From Sphingomonas sp. QA11 (GTDB lineage: Bacteria > Pseudomonadota > Alphaproteobacteria > Sphingomonadales > Sphingomonadaceae), in NCBI RefSeq assembly GCF_028473665.1, contig NZ_CP098774.1, forward strand, positions 3,190,501-3,254,500: DNA of 64,000 nt, given 5' to 3'. The position numbers were made by a program, and so were the translations under genes. Below, piece after piece: positions 43,547 to 52,219 of this stretch. Position 1 is the stretch's first letter. Every line of letters starts with the position of its first letter. The notes below the pieces were generated by a model. The model ran no database searches and was not told the origin of the DNA. It saw only the letters and a program-made list of their open reading frames with translations.

Positions 43547-45427
43547 ATGCTGAATATCAACGGTATCACGGTGCGCCTCGGCGGGCGCACGATCCTCGAC
43601 CGCGCGACAGCCACGCTGCCGCCGAAGAGCCGCGTCGGCCTGATCGGTCGCAACGGCGCCGGCAAGTCGACCCTGATGAAGGTGATGATCGGATCGATCG
43701 AGGCCGATGAGGGCGAGATCGAGATGCCGCGCAAGACGCGCATCGGCTATATCGCGCAGGAAGCGCCGAACGGCACGACCACGCCGATCGAAGCCGTGCT
43801 CGCCGCCGATACCGAGCGCGCCGCGCTGATGCACGAAGCCGAGGACTGCCATGATCCCGACCGGGTCGGTGAGATCCACGACCGGCTGATCGCGATCGAC
43901 GCCTATACCGCCGAGGCGCGTGCTGCGCGCATCCTGGTCGGTCTCGGCTTCGACGAGGAGATGCAGGGCCGTCCGCTCGACAGCTATTCGGGCGGCTGGA
44001 AGATGCGCGTCGCGCTCGCCGCCCTGCTCTTCTCCGAACCCGACCTGCTGCTGCTCGACGAGCCCTCGAACCATCTCGATCTCGAAGCGACCCTGTGGCT
44101 TGAGAATTTCCTGAAGAGCTATCCGGCGATGATGGTCGTCATCAGCCATGAGCGCGACCTGCTCAACAATGTCGTCGACACCATCCTCCATCTCGAGGGC
44201 GGCAAGACGGTGATGTACACCGGCGGCTATGACAGCTTCGAGCAGCAGCGCGCCGAACGCGCCGCGCAGCTCGCCGCGGCCAAGGCGTCGCAGGATGCGC
44301 AGCGCGCCAAGCTGCAGGACTATATCGCCCGCAACAGCGCCCGCGCCTCGACCGCGAAACAGGCCCAGTCGCGCCAGAAGATGCTGGCGAAGATGCAGCC
44401 GATCGCGGCGATGGCGGAAGATCCTACCCTGTCGTTCGACTTCCCCAGCCCCGACGAGTTGAAGCCGCCGCTCGTCACGCTCGACATGGCCGCGGTCGGC
44501 TATACCGAGGGCAAGCCGATCCTGCGCCGCCTCAACCTACGGCTCGACCCGGACGACCGCGTCGCGCTGCTCGGCCGCAACGGCAACGGCAAGACCACGC
44601 TCGCCCGTCTGCTTGCCGCCCAGCTCGCCCCGATGGAGGGCGAGATGACCGCGTCGGGCAAAATGCGCGTCGGCTATTTCACCCAGTATCAGGTGGAGGA
44701 GCTCGACACCGACGATACGCCACTCGAGCATATGACGCGGATGATGAAGGGCGCCTCGCCCGCCGCCGTCCGCGCGCAGCTCGGCCGCTTCGGCTTCTCG
44801 GGTGCCAAGGCGACCACCAAGGTCGGCAAGCTGTCAGGCGGCGAGCGCGCGCGGCTGGCGCTTGCGCTGATCACCCGCGACGCGCCGCACATGCTCATCC
44901 TCGACGAGCCGACCAACCATCTCGACGTCGATGCGCGCGAGGCTTTGGTCCAGGCGCTCAACGCCTATGACGGCGCCGTGGTGATCGTCAGCCATGACCG
45001 CCACATGATCGAGCTGACCGCCGACCGGCTGGTGCTGGTCGATGCCGGCGCCGCGACTGAATATAATGGCAGCATGGAGGATTATATCGCGTTCGTGCTC
45101 TCCAGCGACGGCGCGAGCGGCGGTGGCGGTGCGGCCAAGACCAAGGTCAACAAGAAGGACGAGCGCCGCGCCAATGCCGAGGCGCGCGAGAAAAGCGTGG
45201 CGTTGCGCAAGCGCGCCCATGAGGCGGAAGCGCTGGTCGCCAAGCTCTCCAAGCAGCGCAGCGCGATCGATCGCGCGATGTTCGATCTGTCGACCGCGGA
45301 GCCCTGGCTCGCCAGGATGAGCATGAGCGACCTGACGAAGCAGCGCGCCGATGTCGCGGCCAAGCTGGAAACCGCCGAGGCAGCCTGGCTTGAGATCAGC
45401 GAGGAGCTGGAAACCGTCGAGGCCTGA
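43547..45427 (+). CDS. ABC-F family ATPase
   Basis: A 626-residue soluble protein with two ATPase domains and no membrane part. Domain 1 has GLIGRNGAGKSTLMK and SYSGGWKMRVALAALL with LLLLDEPSNHLD; domain 2 has LLGRNGNGKTTLARL and LSGGERARLALAL with LILDEPTNHLD. The linker between them is charged and rich in Gln and Ala. A C-terminal coiled coil follows residue 540, as in Uup/YheS-like members. ABC-F proteins act on ribosomes, easing stalled translation or conferring antibiotic protection; which applies here is unknown. Confidence 0.93.
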   Translation: MLNINGITVRLGGRTILDRATATLPPKSRVGLIGRNGAGKSTLMKVMIGSIEADEGEIEMPRKTRIGYIAQEAPNGTTTPIEAVLAADTERAALMHEAEDCHDPDRVGEIHDRLIAIDAYTAEARAARILVGLGFDEEMQGRPLDSYSGGWKMRVALAALLFSEPDLLLLDEPSNHLDLEATLWLENFLKSYPAMMVVISHERDLLNNVVDTILHLEGGKTVMYTGGYDSFEQQRAERAAQLAAAKASQDAQRAKLQDYIARNSARASTAKQAQSRQKMLAKMQPIAAMAEDPTLSFDFPSPDELKPPLVTLDMAAVGYTEGKPILRRLNLRLDPDDRVALLGRNGNGKTTLARLLAAQLAPMEGEMTASGKMRVGYFTQYQVEELDTDDTPLEHMTRMMKGASPAAVRAQLGRFGFSGAKATTKVGKLSGGERARLALALITRDAPHMLILDEPTNHLDVDAREALVQALNAYDGAVVIVSHDRHMIELTADRLVLVDAGAATEYNGSMEDYIAFVLSSDGASGGGGAAKTKVNKKDERRANAEAREKSVALRKRAHEAEALVAKLSKQRSAIDRAMFDLSTAEPWLARMSMSDLTKQRADVAAKLETAEAAWLEISEELETVEA

Positions 45428-45669
45428 TCCGCACCAGCGCGGATCGCACCATCCCGGGTACACCGGCCCCGGTTCTTTGGCGGGACAGTTCTGTCCGATA
45501 CACGCGGATGGACGGTGACCGGTCTCGCGCGCCATGCTGGCGTGCCGCGATCCCCCCCTGTTGCCGCCCGGTTCTCCCAGGCCCTCGGCTGTGCCCGATG
45601 AATATCTCTCGCGCTCAACGAGCGGCGCTTGAGCGCACGGCGCCGAGGCAGCAGCTCAAGGATAGAAGA

Positions 45670-45754
45670 TGGTGCGGGTGGTCGGAATCGAACCGACACT
45701 CCTTGCGGAACCGGATTTTGAGTCCGGCGCGTCTACCAGTTTCACCACACCCGC
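45670..45754 (-). tRNA. tRNA-Leu (anticodon CAA)
   Basis: Read on the minus strand, the 85-base sequence folds into a long-variable-arm tRNA. The acceptor arm GCGGGTG pairs with CACCCGC followed by ACCA, so CCA is encoded. The anticodon stem CCGGA/TCCGG holds the loop CTCAAAA, giving CAA. The T arm GTCGG TTCGATT CCGAC is intact. Confidence 0.95.
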
Positions 45755-46222
45755 ACGGTGCAGAACCCCACGTGCAGAGCGACTTGAGGTAGCAGGCAGC
45801 CCCCATACAACAGCAACGGCAGGATTTCCAAGTGCTCTCGTCACCTCGCTGGCACTCAGGCGAGGATCGGCATTTTTGCACGCCCCACTCCGATTCCGGA
45901 TGTCTCTTCCAGCAGCGGCGGCGAGCCACCCCGGCGCGTTTTCAGCCCTTATCAAATCGTTGAAGCAGCCCATCCCTGTACGCTGTAATGAAGTTGCTTC
46001 GACTTCTCGACAGAAGGTGGACTCCACCTCGGTGGAGATCAGGTTAGCTGCGTCAGGCGATCGTGAAATGTCCTCACCGGACAGTCGAGAATATGGTTGC
46101 CGACGCGTTGTTGTCATTCGCATCTAAGCCGATGGGCACCGACGGACTCCGTGCAGTTATGTCTGTCCGCCGCTCTTGCAAAAAAGACAGCAGCAGATCG
46201 AAAAACAATTCATGCATTGCAG
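45755..46222. other. Long intergenic region upstream of mucR
   Basis: Nearly 470 bp with no supported gene. Open frames here are short, lack ribosome sites, and in one case read through the tRNA. Composition is closer to 55 percent GC than that of genes around it. It probably holds regulatory sequence for the MucR gene. Confidence 0.4.
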
Positions 46223-46250
46223 TTGACGGCACCGCCAATCGCGCTAATGG
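46223..46250 (+). promoter_or_regulatory. Possible promoter of the MucR gene
   Basis: TTGACG at 46223-46228 and TAATGG at 46245-46250, 16 bp apart, 27 bases before the start codon. GGAGGTAATT at 46268-46277 is a near-perfect ribosome site. Assignment is by motif only. Confidence 0.4.
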
Positions 46251-46276
46251 GCTATATATCCAGTTTGGAGGTAATT

Positions 46277-46780
46277 ATGGCTGACGACACTTCAGATCTC
46301 AACGCAACCGAGCTCGCCACCGAGCTGACCATTGCGTGGCTCGGCAATCCCAATAACCGGGTGTCGGCTGAAGAAGTTCCGGCCTTCCTGCAGAAGATGC
46401 ACGCGACGGTGACAGCACTCGCCAGCGCGACCACAGAGGAAACTGCACCGGAGGCAACCACGGAGCATGTTCCGGCCGTTACAGTGCGCAAGTCGCTCGC
46501 GTCGAAGGATCACATCATCTCGCTGATCGACGGCAAGCCTTACAAGACGCTGCGTCGTCATCTTTCGGGCCATGGCCTGACGCCTGACGAATATCGCGCA
46601 CGCTACGGCCTGAAGTCCGATTATCCGATGGTCGCCGAGACCTATTCGGAGGCGCGCCGCGCCATGGCCAAGAAGATCGGCCTCGGCCGCAAGCCTGGCC
46701 CGCGCAAGGCTCCGGCCGCCGCATCGGACGCAACCGACGCGCCCAAGGCATCGCGCGGCCGGCCGAAAAAGACCGTCTGA
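46277..46780 (+). CDS. mucR: MucR/Ros-family transcriptional regulator
   Basis: A 167-residue DNA-binding protein of the alphaproteobacterial Ros/MucR group. It has IAWLGNPNNRVSAEEVPAFL at the N-terminus and GKPYKTLRRHLSGHGLTPDE, then YRARYGLKSDYPMVAETYSE, as the zinc-finger-like domain. The usual first zinc-binding cysteine is replaced by S82, while D85, H95 and H99 remain. The C-terminal tail is rich in K, P, A and R like an H-NS-type DNA binder. These proteins regulate exopolysaccharide and cell-cycle genes. The ATG has an excellent ribosome site. Confidence 0.92.
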   Translation: MADDTSDLNATELATELTIAWLGNPNNRVSAEEVPAFLQKMHATVTALASATTEETAPEATTEHVPAVTVRKSLASKDHIISLIDGKPYKTLRRHLSGHGLTPDEYRARYGLKSDYPMVAETYSEARRAMAKKIGLGRKPGPRKAPAAASDATDAPKASRGRPKKTV

Positions 46781-46797
46781 GGCATTTTTCCTTTGCT

Positions 46798-46837
46798 GAT
46801 GAAGGGCGGGCAACCAGGCGGTTGTCCGCCCTTCATC
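46798..46837 (+). terminator. Stem-loop terminator after mucR
   Basis: GATGAAGGGCGGGCAACC pairs with GGTTGTCCGCCCTTCATC (18 bp with one wobble pair) around a 4-base loop, 17 bases past the stop. The T run after it is weak. Confidence 0.65.
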
Positions 46838-46973
46838 ATTGTGGGCCGCCGGCGGCTATGCGCCGCATGGACGGCGCCCTTTTTGCCCTCGCTTCATTGA
46901 CCGCCGAACGGGTCGGCAGATATCGCGCCATGCAGTCGATCCTGGCGCAAGAACAGGCGCGCGCCATCCGCCT

Positions 46974-47294
46974 TCATGCCGGCGACGCGTATTTCATCAA
47001 TGCAAGGCCAATGATGATGAGGCATGCGGCGGCGATCCGCAGCGGATTTGCCTGCTCGCCCAAGATCGCGACACCCACCGCGAACGCGCCGATCGCGCCA
47101 ATGCCGGTCCAGATAGTATAGGCCGTTCCAAGCGGCAGCGTCTTCATCGATATCGACAACAGGCCGAAGCTGGCGATCATCGTTACGATCGTGATGACGG
47201 ATGGTATGATCCGGGTGAAGCCGTCCGACTGCTTCATGAAGAAGGCCCAGACGACCTCGAGAACACCAGCGATACCCAACAGAATCCAAGCCAT
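46974..47294 (-). CDS. sugE: SMR-family exporter, Gdx/SugE type
   Basis: A 106-residue four-helix protein. Helix 1 is WILLGIAGVLEVVWAFFMKQ with the essential glutamate and the W that marks the SugE/Gdx branch. Helix 2 has PSVITIVTMIASFGLLSISM, and GTAYTIWTGIGAIGAFAVG follows in helix 3. Proteins of this branch export guanidinium; dual-topology dimers form the pore. The ATG is preceded by AAGGAGAG. The leader contains two mutually exclusive hairpins, one with an ACGG loop. Confidence 0.92.
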   Translation of the reverse strand: MAWILLGIAGVLEVVWAFFMKQSDGFTRIIPSVITIVTMIASFGLLSISMKTLPLGTAYTIWTGIGAIGAFAVGVAILGEQANPLRIAAACLIIIGLALMKYASPA

Positions 47295-47297
47295 GAC

Positions 47298-47329
47298 GGC
47301 TCTCCTTTCAAAGAGCCGGGCCGTCCCGG
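47298..47329 (-). promoter_or_regulatory. Leader hairpins of the SMR gene, possible guanidine-responsive switch
   Basis: On the minus strand CCGGG-ACGG-CCCGG forms a hairpin with the ACGR loop known from guanidine-II riboswitches. Next to it GGCTCT and AGAGCC form a second hairpin holding the ribosome site. The two share the bases at 47316-47317, so they compete. Guanidine-II needs two ACGR hairpins and only one was found, so this is a candidate only. Confidence 0.35.
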
Positions 47330-47524
47330 ACATGCTTCCCAACACGGGCGAGGGCGTGGCCTCCGTCCCGATATCGATATTTAGAGTGCCGAGGTCAAGT
47401 GACCCGCCATGGGTCGCGTTCCCATGCGGTTTTGGGAAGCCCATAAGCCACCATTTCGCCTCCAACTTCGTTTCGCATCCGTCCCCTGTCTGCCTATGCT
47501 GAGAGCGAGCGGAGGGACCTCGGC

Positions 47525-47623
47525 ATGGATATGCTGACGGTTCCTGCGCCTCTCGGGATTGCGCGGGTGCCCCCCGTTCGCCCTTTCCGCAACCGCCGCC
47601 CGGAAGGGCGTCCGGTGCGATAG
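47525..47623 (+). CDS. Possible 32-residue leader peptide
   Basis: An ATG with GGAGGG eight bases upstream opens a short frame, MDMLTVPAPLGIARVPPV, followed by 14 mostly Arg and Pro residues and TAG. It ends 15 bases before the glycosidase-like gene and overlaps the approach to its ribosome site. Proline- and arginine-rich short peptides can stall ribosomes. The evidence is the ribosome site and the position only. Confidence 0.35.
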   Translation: MDMLTVPAPLGIARVPPVRPFRNRRPEGRPVR

Positions 47624-47637
47624 CCAGGAGGAAGATC

Positions 47638-49668
47638 ATGGTCGCGACGACGCCTGCCCCCTTGCCGCCCCAGCAACCCGTCGGTTACTCCGGCCTCTAC
47701 CCGACAGCCGACACCGCCTGGAGCATCGCGAACGGCCAGGTGATGGTCGCGCAGGTAACGTCCAGTGTTGCCGCGACGCCGCAACCCTTCGTCTTCAAGG
47801 GCGTCCGCTACCAGCCGACACCACTCGACATCAACGGCGGCGCGGCCGGCACGCCGATGGGCGATTTCTACTATATCGGGATGAACGGCACTGGTCCCGA
47901 TGCCAAGACGATGATGATGTACCAGCCGATCTGGACCCGCGACGTCGGACCGAACGGGCTGATCCGTCAGCTCGGCGCCAACAATATCGGCGTATATGGC
48001 AGCTTCAACATGCCGCCCTTCACCCTGTCGAATTCGGACGGCTCCGGCACCGTGGTCTCATCGGCGGGCAACGCCGCGATCGACTGGACCGCGCTCGGGC
48101 CGATCCGCTACGTCGAGGCAGGCGGGGTGGAATATCCGACCTATATGCCACAGGGAGCGGACGCCAAGCAGGCGCCGCCCTATTGGTATCATTATTGCCA
48201 TGACGGCTTTCTGGACATGTGCTGGAACGACGGGGTCGATCCGATCTACGTGTTCCTGTCGGTCGGCGTATCGACGGCGGCGTTCTTCTCGGCGAACACA
48301 GCCCCGGCCTCGGGGTATGAATATACCCAGGTCCAGCAATATTATCTCGATACGGCGACCTGGCTTGGCCAGAGCTATGGCCATCACCCGGCCCTTGCGG
48401 GATTCTACATCACCAACGAGACCAACCAGCCTGGACCCACCGGCACGTACCAATATCGTGAATATTGGGATTTTCTGAACCGGGTCGGCAAGGCATTGAA
48501 GGAGGGGGCGCCCAACAAGCTCACCCTCGCGGCGATGCAGGACGATATCAGCACGCTGACGACTCAGCTGATGCAATATACCACGCCCCCCGTTCCGGGT
48601 GGTGGCGTGCCCGACACTCAGTTGCTCTACGTCGATAGCACCGGGCAGATCACGACGACCGCCACGAACAACCAGCCCGCTTATTCCACCGATATCTACG
48701 ACCTCGACCTGTGGGGCTGGAATCTCTACGCGGCACCCGGCCCGACCACGCCGATCATCTCTTATCTCAGCCAGCGCAAGGCCGCGAACCTGCCGATGGC
48801 GCCGGTGGTGCTCAGCGAGATCGGCATTCCGCAAGCCATGCGCTACACTCAGGTCGCGGGCACTAGCTTCGGCACGATGGGTGGAAACGACCCCTATGTC
48901 GTCAACCCCAATGGCTATCAGGCAGTCTGGGGGACGACAGTCGCCGATCCGACCACCGACACACTCACGCTGCAACCCTATCTTCCCGGTACGATCCTTG
49001 GCCAGGAAAGCCTCGCGGTCGTCACCACGACCAATGCCTTGCGGACATCGTCGAACTTCTTCACCGACAATCCGGACTATAATGCTGGCGGGCTGGTCGC
49101 CTATGAAAGCGACACCGGCAATTATTACCTTTTCCAGGGTGTCCCGCAAAATCCGGACAGCCCGGGGCTGCCGGCACCAAGCTGGGTCCTGCTCGACGCG
49201 ACGATCTACGGGACGCTGCTTGCCGGCCTGATGGCATCCCCAACGCCGCTGGCGGCCGCGGGCCCCGCAGTGGCGCTCTATGCCTATCTCCAGGCGGCCA
49301 ATGCCTATCAGGTAGGCAATAACGCGGTCGCTGCCGCAAACCAGCTGCTCCAGGGCGTCCAGGTCTTCGAATTCTCCGACGAATGGTACAAATGGATGGA
49401 CCCGTCAGTCACCGACCCGACCACGATCCAGACCGCATCCGGCGTCCACGATTTCCGCGACACCGCGATCGCCCCCTGGGGCCCGGCGAACGCGCAATTC
49501 TACACGACGTGGGAAGAGGAATGGTTCGGCCTCTGCTCAGTGTTGCCGAACGGCCGCAGCTCTACCGACCCCGCGATCAACACCTATGGCTGGCTTGCGG
49601 GCAATGGCGCCGATCTGCTTACGCCTCGCGCCAGCTACATGGTCGTGCAGCAGTTCTTCGGCCAATAG
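47638..49668 (+). CDS. Clan GH-A-like glycoside hydrolase or transglycosidase
   Basis: A 676-residue protein. The start FVFKGVRYQPTPLDING resembles the first strand of GH72-type beta-1,3-glucanosyltransferases, followed by IRQLGANNIGVYGSFNM. E261 in YITNETNQP and E394 in VVLSEIGIP are placed like the acid/base (Asn-Glu, strand 4) and nucleophile (Glu-Gly-like, strand 7) of clan GH-A TIM barrels. No signal peptide is visible, which is unusual. The ribosome site AGGAGGA is strong. Residues 500-560 include an Ala-rich helical insertion. Identification is by motif and needs structure prediction. Confidence 0.6.
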   Translation: MVATTPAPLPPQQPVGYSGLYPTADTAWSIANGQVMVAQVTSSVAATPQPFVFKGVRYQPTPLDINGGAAGTPMGDFYYIGMNGTGPDAKTMMMYQPIWTRDVGPNGLIRQLGANNIGVYGSFNMPPFTLSNSDGSGTVVSSAGNAAIDWTALGPIRYVEAGGVEYPTYMPQGADAKQAPPYWYHYCHDGFLDMCWNDGVDPIYVFLSVGVSTAAFFSANTAPASGYEYTQVQQYYLDTATWLGQSYGHHPALAGFYITNETNQPGPTGTYQYREYWDFLNRVGKALKEGAPNKLTLAAMQDDISTLTTQLMQYTTPPVPGGGVPDTQLLYVDSTGQITTTATNNQPAYSTDIYDLDLWGWNLYAAPGPTTPIISYLSQRKAANLPMAPVVLSEIGIPQAMRYTQVAGTSFGTMGGNDPYVVNPNGYQAVWGTTVADPTTDTLTLQPYLPGTILGQESLAVVTTTNALRTSSNFFTDNPDYNAGGLVAYESDTGNYYLFQGVPQNPDSPGLPAPSWVLLDATIYGTLLAGLMASPTPLAAAGPAVALYAYLQAANAYQVGNNAVAAANQLLQGVQVFEFSDEWYKWMDPSVTDPTTIQTASGVHDFRDTAIAPWGPANAQFYTTWEEEWFGLCSVLPNGRSSTDPAINTYGWLAGNGADLLTPRASYMVVQQFFGQ

Positions 49669-49726
49669 ATCAGACTGCCGGCGAGCGTTGATTCCCCGGG
49701 GACGGCTGACGCGGCCGCCCCGGGTT

Positions 49727-51235
49727 TCAATTCCGTGGCGCCTGCCGACGATAACTGAGCGCCTCACCGACATGGAGGCGCCCTATCCCCTCGCTCCCCG
49801 CGAGATCGGCGATCGTCCGCGCGACGCGCAGGATGCGGGTGTAGCCCCGCGCTGACAGGCGCATCGCCTCCGATGCCTGGGCCAGCAGCTTGCGACCGGC
49901 CTCGTCCGGCGTCGCGACTGCCTCCAGCAGCACGCCGTCCACTTCGGCGTTGGTGCGGATGGGATGGTCGGCATAGCGTTTCGCCTGGATCGCACGCGCC
50001 GCAGCGACTCTGGCGCCGACCTCCTTCGATCCTTCCGACGGCGGCGGCAGGACGAGATCGGCCGCGCTCACCGCCTGCACTTCTACATGCAGGTCGATCC
50101 GGTCGAGCAGCGGCCCCGATACCTTGGTCTGGTAGTCAGCCGCGCAGCGCGGCGCCCGCGAACAGGCAAGCGACGCGTCGCCGAGATGGCCACAGCGGCA
50201 CGGGTTCATCGCTGCGATCAACTGAACTCGCGCCGGGAAGGTCACATGCGCATTGGCCCGCGCAACACTGACCGTGCCCGTCTCAAGCGGCTGACGCAGC
50301 GAATCGAGCACTACGCGCTGAAACTCCGGCAATTCGTCGAGGAACAGCACGCCGAGATGGGCAAGGCTCACTTCACCCGGCTTCACCTTCAGCCCGCCGC
50401 CGACCAGCGCCGCCATCGACGCCGAATGGTGCGGCGCGCGGAACGGCCGCGTGCGGGTCAACCGCCCGCCGCTGAGCGTGCCGGCAACGCTCGCCACCAT
50501 CGACACCTCGAGCGCCTCGGCGGCGTCGAGCGGAGGCAGGATACCCGGCAGGCACGCCGCCATCAGCGATTTGCCCGCGCCCGGCGGGCCCACCATCACC
50601 ATATTGTGGCCGCCCGCCGCCGCGATCTCCAGCGCGCGCTTGGCGGTTTCCTGCCCTTTCACCTGCGCCAGATCGGGGCCGACTCCGACCTCCTCCACCT
50701 CGCCCGGCTCCGGCGAAGACAGCAAGCCGTGGCCCTTGAAATGGTTGAGTAGCGCCAGGATGTCGGGCGCGGCCAGCACCTGCACGCCACTCGCCCAAGC
50801 GGCTTCCGGGCCTTGCGCCACGGGGCAGACGAGCCCCTTGCCGATCTCCGACGCATGCAGCGCCGCGAGCAGCACGCCGGGCGAGGACGCCACACGTGCG
50901 TCGAGGCCAAGCTCCCCCACCACGACATAATCGGCGAGCGTCTCGGCATCGACGACGCCCATCGCGCCAAGTAGCGCAAGCGCGATCGGCAGATCGAAAT
51001 GCGACCCTTCCTTGGGCAGATCCGCCGGCGACAGATTCACGACGATTCGCTTGGGCGGCAGCGACAGGCCCATTGCCGCGATCGCGCCGCGCACACGCTC
51101 GCGACTCTCCGCCACGGCCTTGTCGGCCAGACCAACGACGTTGAAGGCGGGCAGGCCAGGGATCAGCTGGACCTGCACTTCGACGGCGCGCGCCTCGAGG
51201 CCGAGATACGCCACCGTCGATACGCTCGCGACCAT
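49727..51235 (-). CDS. YifB/ComM-family Mg-chelatase-like AAA+ ATPase
   Basis: A 502-residue protein of the YifB family. The N-terminal domain has GLPAFNVVGLADKAVAESRE; the AAA+ core has Walker A VGPPGAGKSLMA, Walker B GVLFLDELPEF and arginine-bearing segments; CGHLGDASLACSRAPRC is a typical zinc-ribbon-like loop. ComM in Vibrio is a hexameric branch-migration helicase in natural transformation; most YifB proteins are inferred to act similarly. No other competence gene is nearby. The ATG matches the family start. Confidence 0.93.
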   Translation of the reverse strand: MVASVSTVAYLGLEARAVEVQVQLIPGLPAFNVVGLADKAVAESRERVRGAIAAMGLSLPPKRIVVNLSPADLPKEGSHFDLPIALALLGAMGVVDAETLADYVVVGELGLDARVASSPGVLLAALHASEIGKGLVCPVAQGPEAAWASGVQVLAAPDILALLNHFKGHGLLSSPEPGEVEEVGVGPDLAQVKGQETAKRALEIAAAGGHNMVMVGPPGAGKSLMAACLPGILPPLDAAEALEVSMVASVAGTLSGGRLTRTRPFRAPHHSASMAALVGGGLKVKPGEVSLAHLGVLFLDELPEFQRVVLDSLRQPLETGTVSVARANAHVTFPARVQLIAAMNPCRCGHLGDASLACSRAPRCAADYQTKVSGPLLDRIDLHVEVQAVSAADLVLPPPSEGSKEVGARVAAARAIQAKRYADHPIRTNAEVDGVLLEAVATPDEAGRKLLAQASEAMRLSARGYTRILRVARTIADLAGSEGIGRLHVGEALSYRRQAPRN

Positions 51236-51354
51236 ATTGCCCCGTCTCCCCCGGAAGAGCGTTGTTCATACGCAGTTTTGTCCGGGAAGAAACCGGTCGC
51301 CGATCAGGAACAAGTGTCTTGCCAAACCAACACACCGAACCCACATCACACCCC

Positions 51355-51630
51355 ATGCGCAGGACACGCCATCCGACGATCCGCTTCTGCCTGTTCTGGC
51401 TGGGCATCCTGCTGGTGATCGCGACGCCGCTGGTCGGCATACTCCCCGGACCGGGCGGTATCTTCGTCTTCGCAGGCGGGCTGGCGCTGATGCTGCAGAA
51501 TTCGCGCTGGGCGAAACGGCAGTTCGTCCATGGCAAGCGCCGCTGGCCAAGGCTCGGCCGTTACGCCGACATGGGTCTCCGCCGTGCGAGCGCCCGCCGT
51601 CGCCGCGAGCGCGAGGCCCTCGAACGTTGA
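51355..51630 (+). CDS. PGPGW-type small membrane protein
   Basis: A 91-residue protein with hydrophobic segments at residues 10-27 and 33-48 joined by LPGPGGIFVFAGGLALML, the hallmark of the PGPGW family of putative transmembrane proteins. The C-terminal 35 residues are very basic and probably bind membrane surface or nucleic acid. Function is unknown. It precedes the L34 gene after a short terminator-like hairpin. Confidence 0.75.
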   Translation: MRRTRHPTIRFCLFWLGILLVIATPLVGILPGPGGIFVFAGGLALMLQNSRWAKRQFVHGKRRWPRLGRYADMGLRRASARRRREREALER

Positions 51631-51667
51631 CTAACCCGCACTCTTTGCCTAAGGGCACCCGCTACGA

Positions 51668-51692
51668 GGCCGTCCGCGTGGCGGCCCTTTTC
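51668..51692 (+). terminator. Hairpin with T tract upstream of rpmH
   Basis: GGCCG and CGGCC pair across nine bases and are followed by CTTTTCT. This may end transcription of the PGPGW gene or attenuate entry into rpmH. Confidence 0.45.
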
Positions 51693-51717
51693 TATTCAGA
51701 CGACCAGGGAATGAACG

Positions 51718-51852
51718 ATGAAGCGGACCTTTCAGCCGAGCAATCTGGTGCGCGCGCGCCGGCACGGTTTCCGGTCGCGGATGGCGACTCCGGGCGGCCG
51801 CAACGTGATTCGCGCTCGTCGCAATCGCGGCCGCAAGAAGCTGTCGGCCTGA
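51718..51852 (+). CDS. rpmH: 50S ribosomal protein L34
   Basis: A 44-residue protein of standard L34 sequence: [38 protein letters not shown] and KKLSA. It is a core part of the large ribosomal subunit. AGGGA ends seven bases before the ATG. A second ATG at 51711 lies in another frame and leads to RNase P protein. The TGA overlaps the first possible downstream codons of rnpA. Confidence 0.97.
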   Translation: MKRTFQPSNLVRARRHGFRSRMATPGGRNVIRARRNRGRKKLSA

Positions 51853-52202
51853 CGACCCCCGCCCGTAAGGGCGAGATTATCGGTCTTCGTATCCGCCGCG
51901 ATTTTCTCGCGGCGAATGCGGGAAAACGCGCACCGATGCCGGGATTCGTCCTGCTCGTGCGTGATCGCGCCGATGGCGATCCATCGATGCGAATCGGGTA
52001 CACCGTCACCAAGAAGATCGGCAATGCGGTCGTGCGCAACCGCATGAAGCGCCGGCTGCGTGCGCTCGCCCATGATCTGCTGCCCGAATCGGGCATTCGT
52101 GGCGCGGATCATGTGCTGATCGGGCGCAACGGTGGCATCGAACGCGATTTCGCGCAGCTTCGCGCCGATCTTTCCAAAGCATTGGCGAAGGTGGCGCGGT
52201 GA
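51849..52202 (+). CDS. rnpA: Ribonuclease P protein component
   Basis: The protein subunit of RNase P, which matures tRNA 5' ends. It is seen from [20 protein letters not shown] through [10 protein letters not shown], then [20 protein letters not shown] and [12 protein letters not shown], the RNR signature. Length from the CTG at 51849 is 117 residues, the family's usual size. No ATG, GTG or TTG occurs in this frame between 51711 and the ATG inside PMPGF. Initiation is therefore at CTG, or at the ATG at 51711 with rpmH nested inside, giving 163 residues. The true start is unresolved. Confidence 0.88.
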   Translation: MTTPARKGEIIGLRIRRDFLAANAGKRAPMPGFVLLVRDRADGDPSMRIGYTVTKKIGNAVVRNRMKRRLRALAHDLLPESGIRGADHVLIGRNGGIERDFAQLRADLSKALAKVAR

Positions 52203-52219
52203 CAGCCCTCCCACGCGTC

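Noticed and set aside
45656..46123. Minus-strand frame of 155 residues ending in KLVDAPDSKSGSARSVGSIP
   Set aside because: The C-terminal part is the translation of tRNA-Leu, a common false protein. The rest has no ribosome site or family.
47360..47500. Second hairpin of a guanidine-II riboswitch
   Set aside because: A CATGGG/CCCATG hairpin is present near 47410-47430, but its seven-base loop contains ACGC rather than ACGR. It does not complete the motif.
51012..51710. Long upstream extension of the rnpA frame
   Set aside because: It runs antisense through the YifB start and through the PGPGW gene. Only the part from 51711 or 51849 is plausible.
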